Notes: generated by a model not told the origin, from the sequence alone. DNA of 33,238 nt from JAZDMK01 sp043800975 (GCA_043800975.1 JAZDMK010000041.1:1-33238); one strand, 5' to 3'; positions 7,479 to 17,600 are shown, counted from the first letter of the stretch. Translations and numbers: made by a program.

Positions 7479-10091
7479 ATGAAAGTTCCAACGTACATAC
7501 GCTTTTCCTTGCTGATGGCTGCATTGGTGATGGTATCCGCCTGTTCTACCAAGAAAAATACGTTTACCCGGCGCAACTACCACAACCTGACAGCTCATTA
7601 CAATGCTTTTTTCAATGGAAAAGAAAGCCTGAAAGAAGGCGTTTCCATGATTGAAAAAGCTCATTTAGACGACTACGGAAAGGTATTACCCGTTTACCGT
7701 CTGGGTAAAGACGAAGATGCCAAAAGCGTATATCCCCAGATGGATCGCTCCATTCAGAAAGCCGGAATCGTTATTCAGCGCCACTCCATCTTTATTAAAA
7801 ACAAAGAATATGTAAAGTGGATCGACGACAGTTATTTGATGATGGGCAAGGCCAACTATTACAAACGAGAATATTATACAGCCAACGAAGTTTTTCAGTT
7901 TATCACCAAACAATACAAAGACAGTCCGCTCCGTTTTGAAGCCATGGTTTGGATGGCCCGCACCTTTTTACAACTCGGTAAAATGAGCGATGCGCAAAGC
8001 ATTTTTGATTTATTGGGTGATAATAAAAATAAAAATAAGATTCCTGAATATGTAAAGCGGGAAATGTATGCCACCCAGGCAGAATTTTTTATCCGCAATA
8101 AAAATTCTTTTCAGGCGATTGAACCCTTACAACTTGCACTGAAGCTAACACACAAAAGAGGACAGAAAGCGCGTTACGGTTATATTCTTGGGCAGCTGAA
8201 TGAAAGAAGTGATGACAATAAAAAAGCGATTGAATATTATCAGTATTGTCTGCGTCACAATCCTGCGTACGTCATGGCTTTCAACTGTAAGATAAATCTT
8301 GCCCGCCTGATGGATGCCGGTCAGAACGGACTAAAAGATATCCGCAAAAAATTACTCAAGATGCTGAAGGATAAGAAAAATCTCGAGTATCGCGATCAGA
8401 TTTATTATGCTCTGGCTGAAATCGCTTTTAAAGAAAAGATGGAGCCCAAGGCCATTGGTTATCTTAAGCTATCTGCTGCAACCAGCGTCAGCAATCCTAA
8501 TCAGAAGGCTACTTCCTGCCTGAAACTTGCCGACTGGTATTTTGAAGAACTGGTGTATGATACGGCGCAGGCTTATTACGACAGTGCTGTTAATTTTCTT
8601 CCCAAGGATTTTCCAAATTATGAGTTCATTGTAAAAAAGAAAAATACGCTTACAGACCTTGTTAAAAACAGACAGACCATTGCACTTGAAGACAGTCTGC
8701 AGCGTCTTTCCAAGATGACACCCGCACAAAGGGAAGCGGTTGTGAATGCCATTATCAAAAAAGTAATTGATGATGAAAATGCGAAGAAACAACAGGAGTT
8801 GCTGATGCAGCAGAACATGCTGAATAATCCCACTATCAATTTAACAGTGGGCGGAAACAGCCAGTGGTACTTCTACAACTCGCAGGCGCTGGGTTTCGGG
8901 CTGACTGAATTTATCAAAAAGTGGGGTAACCGAAAGCTTGAAGATAACTGGAGGCGTATTAATAAAGAAACCGTACTTGAGTTTACAGACCCTGAAAATG
9001 TGGAAGAAGTAGATTCTGCAAAAAATGATTCTATTAAGAATGCTCCCAAGTTAACGAATAAAGACAAGGAGTATTATCTAAAAAATATTCCGACAACGGA
9101 GGAACAAATTCAAAAATCAACGGAAAGAATCCTAGAAGCACATTATGCACTTGGGCTAATTTATCGCGATCAGTTGAATGATTATCGCAGCTCGAACGAA
9201 GTGCTGGAAGCCATGCTGAAACGTTTTCCGGATTGTAAATATGAATTAAGCGCTTACTATTATTTGTATAAAAATTATGAGTTACTGGAAGAAAAAGTAA
9301 AATCGGATTATTACAAAAATTTAATTCTTACAAAATATCCTGACAGCGATTACGCCAATATTATCAAGAATCCGAATTATACAAACAAGGGATCTGATTT
9401 CAACGAAAAAGTATCTAAGCTGTATTCTGAGACATACTCCATCTTCCTTGCAGGTGATTATGAAAAAGTAAGAGTCAATAAAAAACTCGCCGATTCTCTG
9501 TATCCCGGAAATGAATATGGACCTCAGTTTTCTTATCTGAATACACTTGCGATTGGAAAAACAAAATCGAAAGATCAGTTTGAAAAATCTTTACAATCAC
9601 TCGTAAAAAAATATCAGGGGCATCCCGTTGCCGGTATGGCTCAGGAATTATTGAATCTGCTGAATGCAGGCAATCTGGGCAAAAGCTCTGCCATTGCAAA
9701 AGATACTGCGAAAGTTAAACCCAAATACACTTTCAGTGAAGATGCTTTTCATTTGTTTGTTCTTGTAGTTCCTATTCTGAATGCCGATATTAACAAGGTA
9801 AAGATTGCTATTTCTGATTTTAACGCGAAATATTTCAGCAACACGCCGCTTCAGATAAATAATCTTTATCTGAACGATAAGTTCCAGATGATAACCGTTG
9901 TTAAATTTGAGAATTCTGCAAAATCGCTGGATTATATGAAAACGCTGATGATGAATAAAATTATCCTCGACAAACTGATCAAGAATTCGCAATACCAGCA
10001 ATTCGTTATTTCAACAGAAAACTACGTCACCTTCTATAAAGAGAAAAATGTGGAAGAATATCTGAACTTCTTTACAAAAAGTTATAAGTAG
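7479..10091 (+). CDS. porW: Type IX secretion system TPR lipoprotein PorW/SprE
   Basis: This 870-residue lipoprotein has a signal peptide with lipobox VSAC (Cys22) followed by the family start CSTKKNTFTRRNYHNLTAHYN. The body is helical with many TPR-like repeats (about 100-400 and 560-780) and ends in the conserved tail around NNLYLNDKFQMI and YKEKNVEEYLNFF. PorW (Porphyromonas) and SprE (Flavobacterium gliding) are required for type IX secretion and are thought to link the outer-membrane translocon with its periplasmic or inner-membrane parts. Length and both ends match the family. It is a single-gene unit with a -7 core TAAATTTG upstream. The same window carries two proteins with T9SS sorting domains, its likely clients. 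SprE versus PorW naming depends on lineage. Confidence 0.88.
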   Translation: MKVPTYIRFSLLMAALVMVSACSTKKNTFTRRNYHNLTAHYNAFFNGKESLKEGVSMIEKAHLDDYGKVLPVYRLGKDEDAKSVYPQMDRSIQKAGIVIQRHSIFIKNKEYVKWIDDSYLMMGKANYYKREYYTANEVFQFITKQYKDSPLRFEAMVWMARTFLQLGKMSDAQSIFDLLGDNKNKNKIPEYVKREMYATQAEFFIRNKNSFQAIEPLQLALKLTHKRGQKARYGYILGQLNERSDDNKKAIEYYQYCLRHNPAYVMAFNCKINLARLMDAGQNGLKDIRKKLLKMLKDKKNLEYRDQIYYALAEIAFKEKMEPKAIGYLKLSAATSVSNPNQKATSCLKLADWYFEELVYDTAQAYYDSAVNFLPKDFPNYEFIVKKKNTLTDLVKNRQTIALEDSLQRLSKMTPAQREAVVNAIIKKVIDDENAKKQQELLMQQNMLNNPTINLTVGGNSQWYFYNSQALGFGLTEFIKKWGNRKLEDNWRRINKETVLEFTDPENVEEVDSAKNDSIKNAPKLTNKDKEYYLKNIPTTEEQIQKSTERILEAHYALGLIYRDQLNDYRSSNEVLEAMLKRFPDCKYELSAYYYLYKNYELLEEKVKSDYYKNLILTKYPDSDYANIIKNPNYTNKGSDFNEKVSKLYSETYSIFLAGDYEKVRVNKKLADSLYPGNEYGPQFSYLNTLAIGKTKSKDQFEKSLQSLVKKYQGHPVAGMAQELLNLLNAGNLGKSSAIAKDTAKVKPKYTFSEDAFHLFVLVVPILNADINKVKIAISDFNAKYFSNTPLQINNLYLNDKFQMITVVKFENSAKSLDYMKTLMMNKIILDKLIKNSQYQQFVISTENYVTFYKEKNVEEYLNFFTKSYK

Positions 10092-10101
10092 ATTTCTCTT
10101 T

Positions 10102-10135
10102 AATATCAAAGGTTTCCAGATACATCTTCGATATT
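10102..10135 (+). terminator. Weak stem-loop after porW
   Basis: Arms AATATCAAAG (10102-10111) and CTTCGATATT (10126-10135) pair with one mismatch around a 14-base loop, 10 bases after the porW stop, and are followed by TCTTTGTT. It is a weak intrinsic terminator at best. Confidence 0.3.
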
Positions 10136-10254
10136 TCTTTGTTAAAATTGCATAAAAATTTGTTTTTTTCAGCAATCGGAGCGACCTTGCAATGATAAAA
10201 AGGAATTGTTCTTATAGAAAATAAAACTGCATTAATTATTTCAAGAACTGAAAC

Positions 10255-10671
10255 ATGGCTAAAAACATGGAACCCGAATCACAGACGATCAACCTGATCG
10301 GAGCGGGAACGCTGATAAAGGGAGAAATCCGTGCCAACGGAGATGTACGAATTGACGGCTCACTGATGGGATCGATTCATTCGAAAGGAAAAGTAGTTGT
10401 GGGTGCATCCGGCTCGGTAGAAGGAGAAATCGTTTGTCAGAATGCCGACATTTCCGGCAATATCAAAGCAGAAATTCAGGTTGCTGAATTGCTTTCACTG
10501 AAAGCAACTGCCCGCCTGACGGGAAATATCATGACCGGTAAAATCGCTATTGAACCCGGCGCAATATTTACAGGCTCCTGCACCATGAACAATGGCGGGA
10601 ACAACACCATAAAAGAAAACAGAAATGCAGTCAACTCCGAAGCCGCCCAAGTCGAAGGGGCCGCTGGATGA
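10255..10671 (+). CDS. Bactofilin family cytoskeletal protein
   Basis: The 138-residue protein is a bactofilin (DUF583), a right-handed beta-helix that polymerises without nucleotide and organises cell-wall or envelope machinery. The core (about 10-115) shows the short hydrophobic-glycine periodicity of the fold: GTLIKGEIRANGDVRIDGSL, then KGKVVVGASGSVEGEI, then GNIMTGKIAIEPGAIF. The short N-terminal and unstructured C-terminal tails are typical. The second in-frame ATG (codon 5) is less likely than the first. Its last 47 bases overlap the start of atpZ in another frame, a coupling seen often enough to suggest cotranscription and translational coupling. Confidence 0.92.
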   Translation: MAKNMEPESQTINLIGAGTLIKGEIRANGDVRIDGSLMGSIHSKGKVVVGASGSVEGEIVCQNADISGNIKAEIQVAELLSLKATARLTGNIMTGKIAIEPGAIFTGSCTMNNGGNNTIKENRNAVNSEAAQVEGAAG

Positions 10672-10852
10672 TTATGCCAAATGGTCGGGCCTAGCCTTCC
10701 AGATGATCTTTATTATCGGGGCTGGTGTGGCTGCCGGATATGGAATTGATTACTGGATCGGATTGGAATTTCCTGTGTTTTTATTAATCTTCACCATCCT
10801 TGGTGTATTCGGCTCTATCTGGTATGTTGTAAAAGATCTTTTAAAAAAATAA
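10625..10852 (+). CDS. atpZ: AtpZ/AtpI family F0F1-ATPase accessory protein
   Basis: This 75-residue inner-membrane protein has two transmembrane helices (about 21-42 and 48-68) joined by the family signature GYGIDYWIG, and a basic C-terminus VVKDLLKK. It belongs to the AtpZ/AtpI group, small proteins encoded next to F0F1 ATP synthase genes; AtpZ/AtpI has been linked to Mg2+ uptake and c-ring assembly. The start lies inside the bactofilin gene, and the upstream part (QSTPKPPKSKGPLDDYAKWS) is the usual polar leader. Only one base separates its stop from the next gene. No ATP synthase core gene follows. Confidence 0.82.
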   Translation: MQSTPKPPKSKGPLDDYAKWSGLAFQMIFIIGAGVAAGYGIDYWIGLEFPVFLLIFTILGVFGSIWYVVKDLLKK

Positions 10853-10853
10853 T

Positions 10854-11249
10854 ATGTTTATATCATTCATCATTCGCTTAATCGTTTTCACGGCAATCTA
10901 CGGAGGCCTTTCCGGTGTTGTGTTCTGGAGCTATCCCGATGCTTTTCCAGCTGAGTTTTTTTATTTTCTTCCCATGTTTCCAATTGTAACGCTGGGAATT
11001 CATTATATGATCATGCGATCACTCAGCAAGCGACCCGCCAGTTTTATCAATGCTTTCATGCTGTCGACTGTTATTAAACTTTTTGTTTTCGGAGTCGCGA
11101 TGGCTGCTTTTGCATTTGCCAATCCTGAAAAAGCAGTACCTTTCATCCTTGTGTTTTTTACTTTTTATCTAGGATACACTATCTTTGAAACAACCGTCAT
11201 TCTTGATATGTCGAAGGCTGCCAAAAAAGCACAGGCAGAAAAGAAATAA
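10854..11249 (+). CDS. Small four-helix membrane protein, AtpI-like position
   Basis: The 131-residue protein has four predicted transmembrane helices (about 5-25, 34-52, 65-88, 94-114) and a lysine-rich C-terminus. In Bacteroidota a protein of this size and topology commonly sits between atpZ and atpB, and it may be a divergent AtpI-like assembly factor. I recognise no motif that proves this, so the assignment rests mainly on position and topology. It follows atpZ by a single base and is almost certainly cotranscribed with it. Confidence 0.7.
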   Translation: MFISFIIRLIVFTAIYGGLSGVVFWSYPDAFPAEFFYFLPMFPIVTLGIHYMIMRSLSKRPASFINAFMLSTVIKLFVFGVAMAAFAFANPEKAVPFILVFFTFYLGYTIFETTVILDMSKAAKKAQAEKK

Positions 11250-11284
11250 TAATATAAATTCATTTTACTTTATTTGTATTTTTT

Positions 11285-11602
11285 ATGAATGACATTTTTA
11301 TCGCACTCCTTATCGGCCTTGCAGCAGGCATCATCGATGTTACGCCCATGATCATTCAGAAGTTGGATAAAAGCGCCAACTGGTCAGCATTTGTGCATTG
11401 GGTTGCATTGGGTTTAATTATTCCCTTTGTGCAGTGGGATATAGAACCCTGGCTGAAAGGGCTTATCCTTGGTGAGCTGTGTACACTTCCGGTTATGATT
11501 ATTGTTTTCCGTCAGGATAAAAAAGCCATAATTCCCATGTTTTTATTTTCCGGCATTCTCGGAACAGGAGTGGCTTTGGCAGGAAATTATTTTATCGGTT
11601 AA
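11285..11602 (+). CDS. Hypothetical membrane protein, four helices
   Basis: The 105-residue, very hydrophobic protein has four likely membrane segments (about 4-20, 35-50, 56-76, 84-103). Conserved-looking small and aromatic residues occur in AAGIIDVTPMIIQKLD and FVHWVALGLIIPFVQW. I do not recognise the family. It starts 35 bases after the previous gene on the same strand and could share its transcript. Here, where atpB would be expected in an ATP synthase cluster, this unrelated gene stands instead. Confidence 0.65.
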   Translation: MNDIFIALLIGLAAGIIDVTPMIIQKLDKSANWSAFVHWVALGLIIPFVQWDIEPWLKGLILGELCTLPVMIIVFRQDKKAIIPMFLFSGILGTGVALAGNYFIG

Positions 11603-11672
11603 AATTACTTTTACATTTTTTGCAACTAAGATTTTTCTCTTTTCATTTATTAAGATGATGCTGGTATTTCTA

Positions 11673-11708
11673 TAAAAAACCCTGTAATCGCGGGCGCAAT
11701 CACAGGGC
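11673..11708 (-). terminator. Intrinsic terminator for the PorE-like gene
   Basis: A GC-rich interrupted stem starts CCCTGT (11680-11685) and closes with ACAGGG (11702-11707). On the minus strand it is followed by a run of T residues (complement of 11674-11679). It lies 25 bases past the stop of the minus-strand gene and between two convergent genes. Confidence 0.65.
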
Positions 11709-11732
11709 CAAAGAACTGAGAAAAATATTAAA

Positions 11733-13766
11733 TCACTCTGACATGAAAAACAAATGAAATTCTGCGCGGCGGTTTAACTGCCTACCGGCCGCATTGTTGT
11801 TGGTCGTTACCGGTTCGGCATATCCAAAATAATTCGTAAGAATTCTTTCTGATGAGATACCTTGCGCGGTAAGATAATTCATTACTGAGGCTGCTCTTTT
11901 TTCAGAGAGCTTCATGTTATAGTCATACGATCCGATGATATCCGTGTGTGCACCCACTACAATCCCGATATTCGAATTCTGTTTCATGATACTGCATACT
12001 TTCAAAAGCATGCTTTCTTCCTGCAATCGTATATCATAACTGTTAAAATCGAAGAATACATTTTTTAATGATACAGCAATCAGATTGTTGTTTTCTTCAT
12101 TCTTAGCATTAGGACTCAACAGAAAATCTTTTTCTGTATTCCCATCTGATCCTGCATCCGCAAAATACATGTATGCGTCATACGGCTGATACCCTTCAGC
12201 AGAAACAGATACCCGAAAAGCTTTTCCAACCGGAAGGAAAATATCATATCCTTTATCATTGGCACCAGAAATTTCATCGGCAACTACTCTGTTGTTTGTG
12301 GTATCTGAAACAAATATTCGTGCATTGATCGGGTTTCCTGTGTTCGCATCGGTTACCTTTCCATTGATATTCATATAAGGAAGATAGGGTCCTATGATTT
12401 TCATTTCATAAAGATCTTCGTTTCCGAATCCGTTGTTTTTTCCTGAAGAATAATAAATTGAATTTCGGTCGGGTGCATAAGTAAAAAACACATCATCATC
12501 GGTAGAGTTCACAGGATATCCAATGTTGGAAGGTGTTTCCCATTCTCCTTTTTCATTCATTACGGAAGTGAAAATATCAAAACCTCCCATTGTGTTATGT
12601 CCGTTTGAACTGAAAATAATTTTCATACCGTCATCGCTGATCCACGGGCCGTCTTCATCATAGCGACTGTTAATTTTTGAACCCAGGTTTACAGCATCAC
12701 CCCAGCGGCCATTTTTCTTTTTATCGGAATAATACACATCACGTCCGCCAAATCCGCCGGGACGATCACTTACAAAGTAAAGACGATTTCCATCTGCACT
12801 TAAAAATGCATGCGATTCCCATGATTTGGTATTGATTGTTTCATCCAGTTTTTTAAGTGATGACCATGATCCATTCACATTATTCGAAACATAAATATTT
12901 CCGTCACCTTTGTCATCACGGTAAACAAACAATTTGTTTCCGTCATGTGAAATGCTTACAGCCGCTTCATGTCCTTTTGAATTTAATTCGGATCCCATAT
13001 TAACTGCAGGCTGCCAGCTTCCGTCCGTATTTTTCTTACTGTAATAAATGTCTTCGTAATATTTTCCGGTTTCATCTTTTTGCCCGCCAACATTACCTTC
13101 TCTTCGGGAAGTAAAGTATAATGTGTTTCCATCAGCGGAAAGTACAGGGCAATAATCAGAATAGAATGAATTGATTTGTCCTCCCAGATTTTTTACATTC
13201 ACCCGCAAAGGTTCTTTCTGCAAGTGCTGTGCTTCACGTACCATCTCAATACGACGGTTTACATCTGATAAAAGTTCTGTGTTTTCTGCAGGAATATATT
13301 TTTTAAACATCTGATAATACTGAATTGCTTTATCAAACTGATAATTGTTATGATAAGCCTTTGCCAGATAGAAAATAGAATATACTGAACTGGTACTTTC
13401 GCGGTATGTGTCAAGATATGCCAAGGTAAAATTCTGTACAGCTTTCATCAGGTAGGGAATTGCTTTTGACCCGGATGATGGAATGTTGCTGTAGCATATT
13501 CCGATTTTAAAATTCACATTGGCATTAGCCGGTGAAATCTTATTCAATTCTTCCAGTAAAGGAATTGCGTCAATATAATTTCCTTCACTCATAAACAAAT
13601 CAGCAGAAAAGAAATTGGATTTGAACAACATCTGATCCTGTCTGTCCAGTTGATCAAACATAGCTTCGCTCCTGTTACGGGGCACAGTATCCGAATCAGC
13701 AGCTCTTGAATAAAGAGGACTTATCAGAAGTAACCATGCAAATACGATATGTAAAATTGTTTTCAT
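11733..13766 (-). CDS. OmpA family protein with TPR and PD40 propeller (PorE-like)
   Basis: This 677-residue periplasmic or outer-membrane protein has, in order, a signal peptide (1-22, no lipobox cysteine), TPR-like helices (about 35-170), WD40-like PD40 beta-propeller repeats (about 195-450; e.g. VLSADGNTLYFTSRREG, FLSADGNRLYFVSDRPG), a carboxypeptidase-regulatory-like domain (about 465-550) and an OmpA-type peptidoglycan-binding domain (about 560-677; HTDIIGSYDYN, LSEKRA, NRRAEFH). That order is the architecture of T9SS component PorE (PG1058 of Porphyromonas gingivalis). PorE itself is a lipoprotein, and Bacteroidota carry many paralogues with these domains, so a T9SS role is plausible but not certain. 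A promoter with an overlapping palindrome precedes it. Confidence 0.8.
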   Translation of the reverse strand: MKTILHIVFAWLLLISPLYSRAADSDTVPRNRSEAMFDQLDRQDQMLFKSNFFSADLFMSEGNYIDAIPLLEELNKISPANANVNFKIGICYSNIPSSGSKAIPYLMKAVQNFTLAYLDTYRESTSSVYSIFYLAKAYHNNYQFDKAIQYYQMFKKYIPAENTELLSDVNRRIEMVREAQHLQKEPLRVNVKNLGGQINSFYSDYCPVLSADGNTLYFTSRREGNVGGQKDETGKYYEDIYYSKKNTDGSWQPAVNMGSELNSKGHEAAVSISHDGNKLFVYRDDKGDGNIYVSNNVNGSWSSLKKLDETINTKSWESHAFLSADGNRLYFVSDRPGGFGGRDVYYSDKKKNGRWGDAVNLGSKINSRYDEDGPWISDDGMKIIFSSNGHNTMGGFDIFTSVMNEKGEWETPSNIGYPVNSTDDDVFFTYAPDRNSIYYSSGKNNGFGNEDLYEMKIIGPYLPYMNINGKVTDANTGNPINARIFVSDTTNNRVVADEISGANDKGYDIFLPVGKAFRVSVSAEGYQPYDAYMYFADAGSDGNTEKDFLLSPNAKNEENNNLIAVSLKNVFFDFNSYDIRLQEESMLLKVCSIMKQNSNIGIVVGAHTDIIGSYDYNMKLSEKRAASVMNYLTAQGISSERILTNYFGYAEPVTTNNNAAGRQLNRRAEFHLFFMSE

Positions 13767-13788
13767 TTGTGTCAGCGTTTTTCTTGTA

Positions 13789-13837
13789 TAAATTTACGCC
13801 AACCCAGCACGAAGGGCAATACCCGAAATTGGGTATT
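13789..13837 (-). promoter_or_regulatory. Promoter with overlapping palindrome, PorE-like gene
   Basis: On the minus strand a -33 TTG (complement of 13817-13819) is followed after 20 bases by TAAATTTA (13789-13796), a 7/8 match to TAnnTTTG, with the start codon 22 bases further on. The perfect 7-bp inverted repeat AATACCC-N6-GGGTATT (13818-13837) overlaps the -33 element and extends upstream, the position expected for an operator. It lacks a T-run, so it does not look like a terminator for the regulator gene upstream. Confidence 0.5.
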
Positions 13838-13858
13838 TCTGTACTTAATTTTAAAGAT

Positions 13859-14539
13859 TTAAAACAAACCGTTCTCAGAAGAATACTTTATCAACTCAGC
13901 AACATTATGCACATCCAGTTTCCTCATAATGTTCTTACGGTGTGTTTCTGCCGTTGATACACTTATAGATAATGTGTCTGCAATAATCTTTGTGGGATTT
14001 CCCTGAATGACCAAACGAATAATTTCTTTTTCTCTTTTTGTAAGAGAACTTGTAACCAGCTTGTTTTTAAGTTGAAGATTTTCACGTGTCAGTTCCCGCA
14101 TCATGTTTTCACTTTGAATTCGGTCTGTTATATCAACTGCGACACCGAGTGATTGGGAAGGACTTCCTTTTAAATCAAAACGAAAAAGAATATTGCTGGA
14201 ACTCATCCAACGCCATTCTCCATTGGCATGCATAAAGCGATATACTCCCGTCCAGGTGGCTTTGGGTTTTTTTCTGAAAAACTCTAGGGAATCTTTTAAC
14301 AGTTTCTGATCATCGGGATGAACTTTCATGCGAAACAAGGCCGATTTCATGCCTTTTATTTCTTCTTCTTCATATCCCAGGCGCGAATACACTTCCGTAT
14401 TTGTCCATAAAACACATAACGTTTTCAGACTGGTAACATATACAATAGCAGGCAAAATGGAAGCAAGCGGACCCAGCATATTTTCATTCTGCTTAACCTG
14501 TTCAACAAGCTTTTCAAGTATGTTTTTACTTTCATCCAT
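13859..14539 (-). CDS. PAS domain LuxR-type transcriptional regulator
   Basis: This 226-residue cytoplasmic regulator has an N-terminal helical segment (1-20), a PAS domain with PAC tail (about 25-140; WTNTEVYSRLGYEEEEIKG, MKVHPDDQKLL, WTGVYRFMHANGEWRW, VAVDITDRI), a short coiled linker (ENMMRELTRENLQLKNK) and a C-terminal LuxR/GerE helix-turn-helix (about 162-226; LTKREKEIIRLVIQGNPTKIIADTL in two parts with SVSTAETHRKNIMRKL). It has no phosphoacceptor receiver domain, so the PAS domain is the likely sensor; ligand unknown. It lies 92 bases upstream of the PorE-like gene on the same strand, and the palindrome in that gap could be its target. That link is inference. Confidence 0.85.
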   Translation of the reverse strand: MDESKNILEKLVEQVKQNENMLGPLASILPAIVYVTSLKTLCVLWTNTEVYSRLGYEEEEIKGMKSALFRMKVHPDDQKLLKDSLEFFRKKPKATWTGVYRFMHANGEWRWMSSSNILFRFDLKGSPSQSLGVAVDITDRIQSENMMRELTRENLQLKNKLVTSSLTKREKEIIRLVIQGNPTKIIADTLSISVSTAETHRKNIMRKLDVHNVAELIKYSSENGLF

Positions 14540-14587
14540 TTCAAAAATAAAGATAAGTCTTTTTGCAATATTATAAAAATTTTATTC

Positions 14588-14621
14588 AAAAAAAAAGGCT
14601 GTCCTTCGACAACCTTTTTTC
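14588..14621 (-). terminator. Intrinsic terminator of the 1041-residue T9SS cargo gene
   Basis: On the minus strand the stem AAAGGTTGTC (complement of 14608-14617) pairs with GACAGCCTTT (one G-T wobble) around a GAAG loop, followed by a long T-run. It starts 16 bases past the gene's stop. It is nearly identical to the terminator of the neighbouring giant gene. Confidence 0.85.
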
Positions 14622-14636
14622 AATCATTATTTGCAG

Positions 14637-17600
14637 TTAATCCTGCTTGACAACTCTGGTATTATAGATTTTGCCCGCATAGAAAATGCGTACACAATAG
14701 ACTCCATCGGCTAATGTATTCAGATCGATGGTTGTTTTCTGCTGCCCGCTACTATTGACTTTCATCAATGATTCGCCCAGAAGATTAAAGAGTTGAATTT
14801 CGGATTCTGTTGTGGCGGAACCCAGATCAACCGTAATTGATCCACGGGTTGGATTTGGATAAATACTGATGCTGCTGTTGCTTCTTTCTTCTATTCCAAC
14901 CATGAAAATAATGTTGGACACAGCTGAGGAACAACCGTTGATGGTTACAATCACAGAATAATTACCGGATGCAGTAGCATTACATGTCTGATTGGTTTCA
15001 CCGGGAATGATTGCTCCGTTTAAATACCACTGATTGCCAGTAGCAGAAGAAGAACTTAAAACACCACCTATATCAGTTATAACAGGAGTCGGAGGAATCG
15101 GAATTACAGTAACAACAGACTGTGCCGTTCCTGTGCATCCTGAAGTTGTTCCGCTAACTGTATAAGTAGTTGTAGTTCCCGGAGAAGCTGTTGCTGGATT
15201 GCCCGTAAGTCCACCGGTCCATGCGTAGGTTGTACCACCGTTTGCAGTTAATGTTGCTGAACTTCCTGCACAGATGGATGGGCTGTTTACAGTTACATTC
15301 GGAATTGCAATAACTGTTACAACAGAAGTTGTGGTTCCTGTGCACCCTGACATTGTTCCGCTAACTGTATAAGTAGTGGTGGTAGCGGGCGTGGCTGTTG
15401 CTGGATTGCCCGTCAGTCCACCTGTCCATGTGTAGGTTGTACCACCGTTTGCGGTTAGTGTAGCTGAACTTCCTTCACAGATGGATGGGCTGTTTACAGT
15501 TATATTCGGAAGTGCAATTACTGTTACAACAGAAGTTGTGGTTCCTGTGCATCCGGATGTTGTTCCACTTACTGTATAAGTAGTTGTGGTAGCGGGCGTG
15601 GCTGTTGCTGGATTGCCCGTAAGTCCACCGGTCCATGTGTAGGTTGTACCACCGTTTGCAGTTAGTGTTGCTGAACTTCCTGCACAGATGGATGGACTGT
15701 TTACAGTTACATTCGGAATTGCATTTACTGTTACAACAGAAGTAGATGTGCCTGAACATCCGACTGTAGTTCCAGTGACAGTATAGGTCGTAGTAACCGA
15801 AGGGTTTGTCGCCATAGGATTCCCGGTTCCAAGACCACCACTCCAGGAGTATGTTGTAGCACCGTTTGCCGTTAATGTTGCCGTTTCTCCAAGGCAAATT
15901 GCAGGACTGTTTACTGATATGGAAAGTGATGATCCGACTGTAACAATTGATGTTGCTGTTGCTGAACATCCTGATGTGGTTCCGGTAACGGTATAAGTAG
16001 TGGTGGAAGAAGGGCTTGCTGTCATGGGGTTTCCAGTTCCCAGCCCATCACTCCAGTTGTAAGTTGTCGCACCGTTTGCCGTTAATGTGGCTGTTCCACC
16101 TGAACAGATTGAAGGACTGTTGACAGTGACATTGGGAATTGGAATAACCGTTACTATTGAGGTAGCTGTTCCTGTACATCCTGTTGTTGTTCCGCTAACT
16201 GTATAAGTAGTTGTAGTTCCCGGTGTGGCTGTTGCTGGATTGCCCGTCAGACCCCCTGTCCATGTGTAAGTAGTGCCGCCGTTAGCTGTTAATGTAGCTG
16301 ACGTTCCTGCACAGATGGATGGGCTGTTTACCGTTACATTCGGAACTGTATTTACTGTTACAACTGAAGTTGTGGTTCCTGTACATCCTGATGTTGTTCC
16401 GCTAACTGTATAAGTAGTGGTGGATGCAGGCGAAGCAGTTATTGGATTTCCTGTTCCCAGACCTCCGCTCCAACTGTAGCTTACTGCACCTAAAGCAGTC
16501 AGTGTTGCAGTTTGTCCTGCACAAATAGAAGGACTGTTTACTGTGACGGAAGGTACTAGAGTCACAGCGACAGGTACAGCCTGTGTTGCAGAACAACCAT
16601 TGCTTCCTGTAACACTGACAGTGTATGTAGTGCTGGCAGCAGGTGTTGCCACAACCGGATTTTGCCCGGCGGTAAAACCAGCCCAGTTATAGGTAGTTCC
16701 GTTACTGGCTGTGAGGGTGGTTGATTGACCTTGGCAGATTGTGGCTGGAACTGCAGTAGCAGCAGGATTGGGCGATTGGATAATTGTAATTGTACTTTTT
16801 AAAGAATCAATACTGTTGCACGAACCACCAAGCACAAAAAGTTTCACATTGTATGTTCCGGCCGTAGCCCATGTTACAGTAGGATTTATACTTGTGGATG
16901 TTGTAGGAGTACCACCCTGGAATCTCCACAGGAGCTGGGTTTGCACAGAACTACTTGCGTCAAATGTAACAGGATATCCAGAACATGTGTTTGTTGTCGA
17001 TTGGGTATAATTGGCATCAGGCAGCACATTTGTCATAAATGGAAATGCTGCCAGTGAAATATTCAGGGCAAATGAACCGGCAGTGTTATACTGGTACCAT
17101 AAATCATCAGATTGTTTTTCAAAAACGGCAGAAGGAACCGTTTGTCCATGTAAATTACTCTGCAAGCCTAATGAATCGCCTAATGTGAGATTGCTGAAGT
17201 CCACGCCGATGAAGAAGGGTTGGCCGCTTGTATTGATTGGCGTTGTGAAATGAATATCCGTAAAATAGCCGCCACTAACATCAGAAATGAGTTGTGACAT
17301 TGGGACAGTCAGAGAACCGAGAACCGTTCCCGGCTTACCTGCTGAAACATTCCAAACGTTAAATGTAACAGTCTTGGTTGTAATTAAAGCCGTTGCTCTG
17401 CTGAAAGCGAATCGCGCCCCAAAGCAATATGTATTTGCATTGGTATTTGCGAAATATTGAGCTTTTGCTTTATCACCATAGGAATTGTGCCCGTTCACTG
17501 AACCCCAGTTGGGCGAACCAACATAATAATGCTGAATGGACCAGGTCGTTCCATAAGCTGTCAAATTAAAAGTGTCGCATGCAGCACGTGAAGCATCTTC

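Noticed and set aside
14542..14549. TATTTTTG on the minus strand as a promoter for the PAS-LuxR gene
   Set aside because: It fits TAnnTTTG but lies 2 bases from the start codon, so the transcript would begin inside the coding region.
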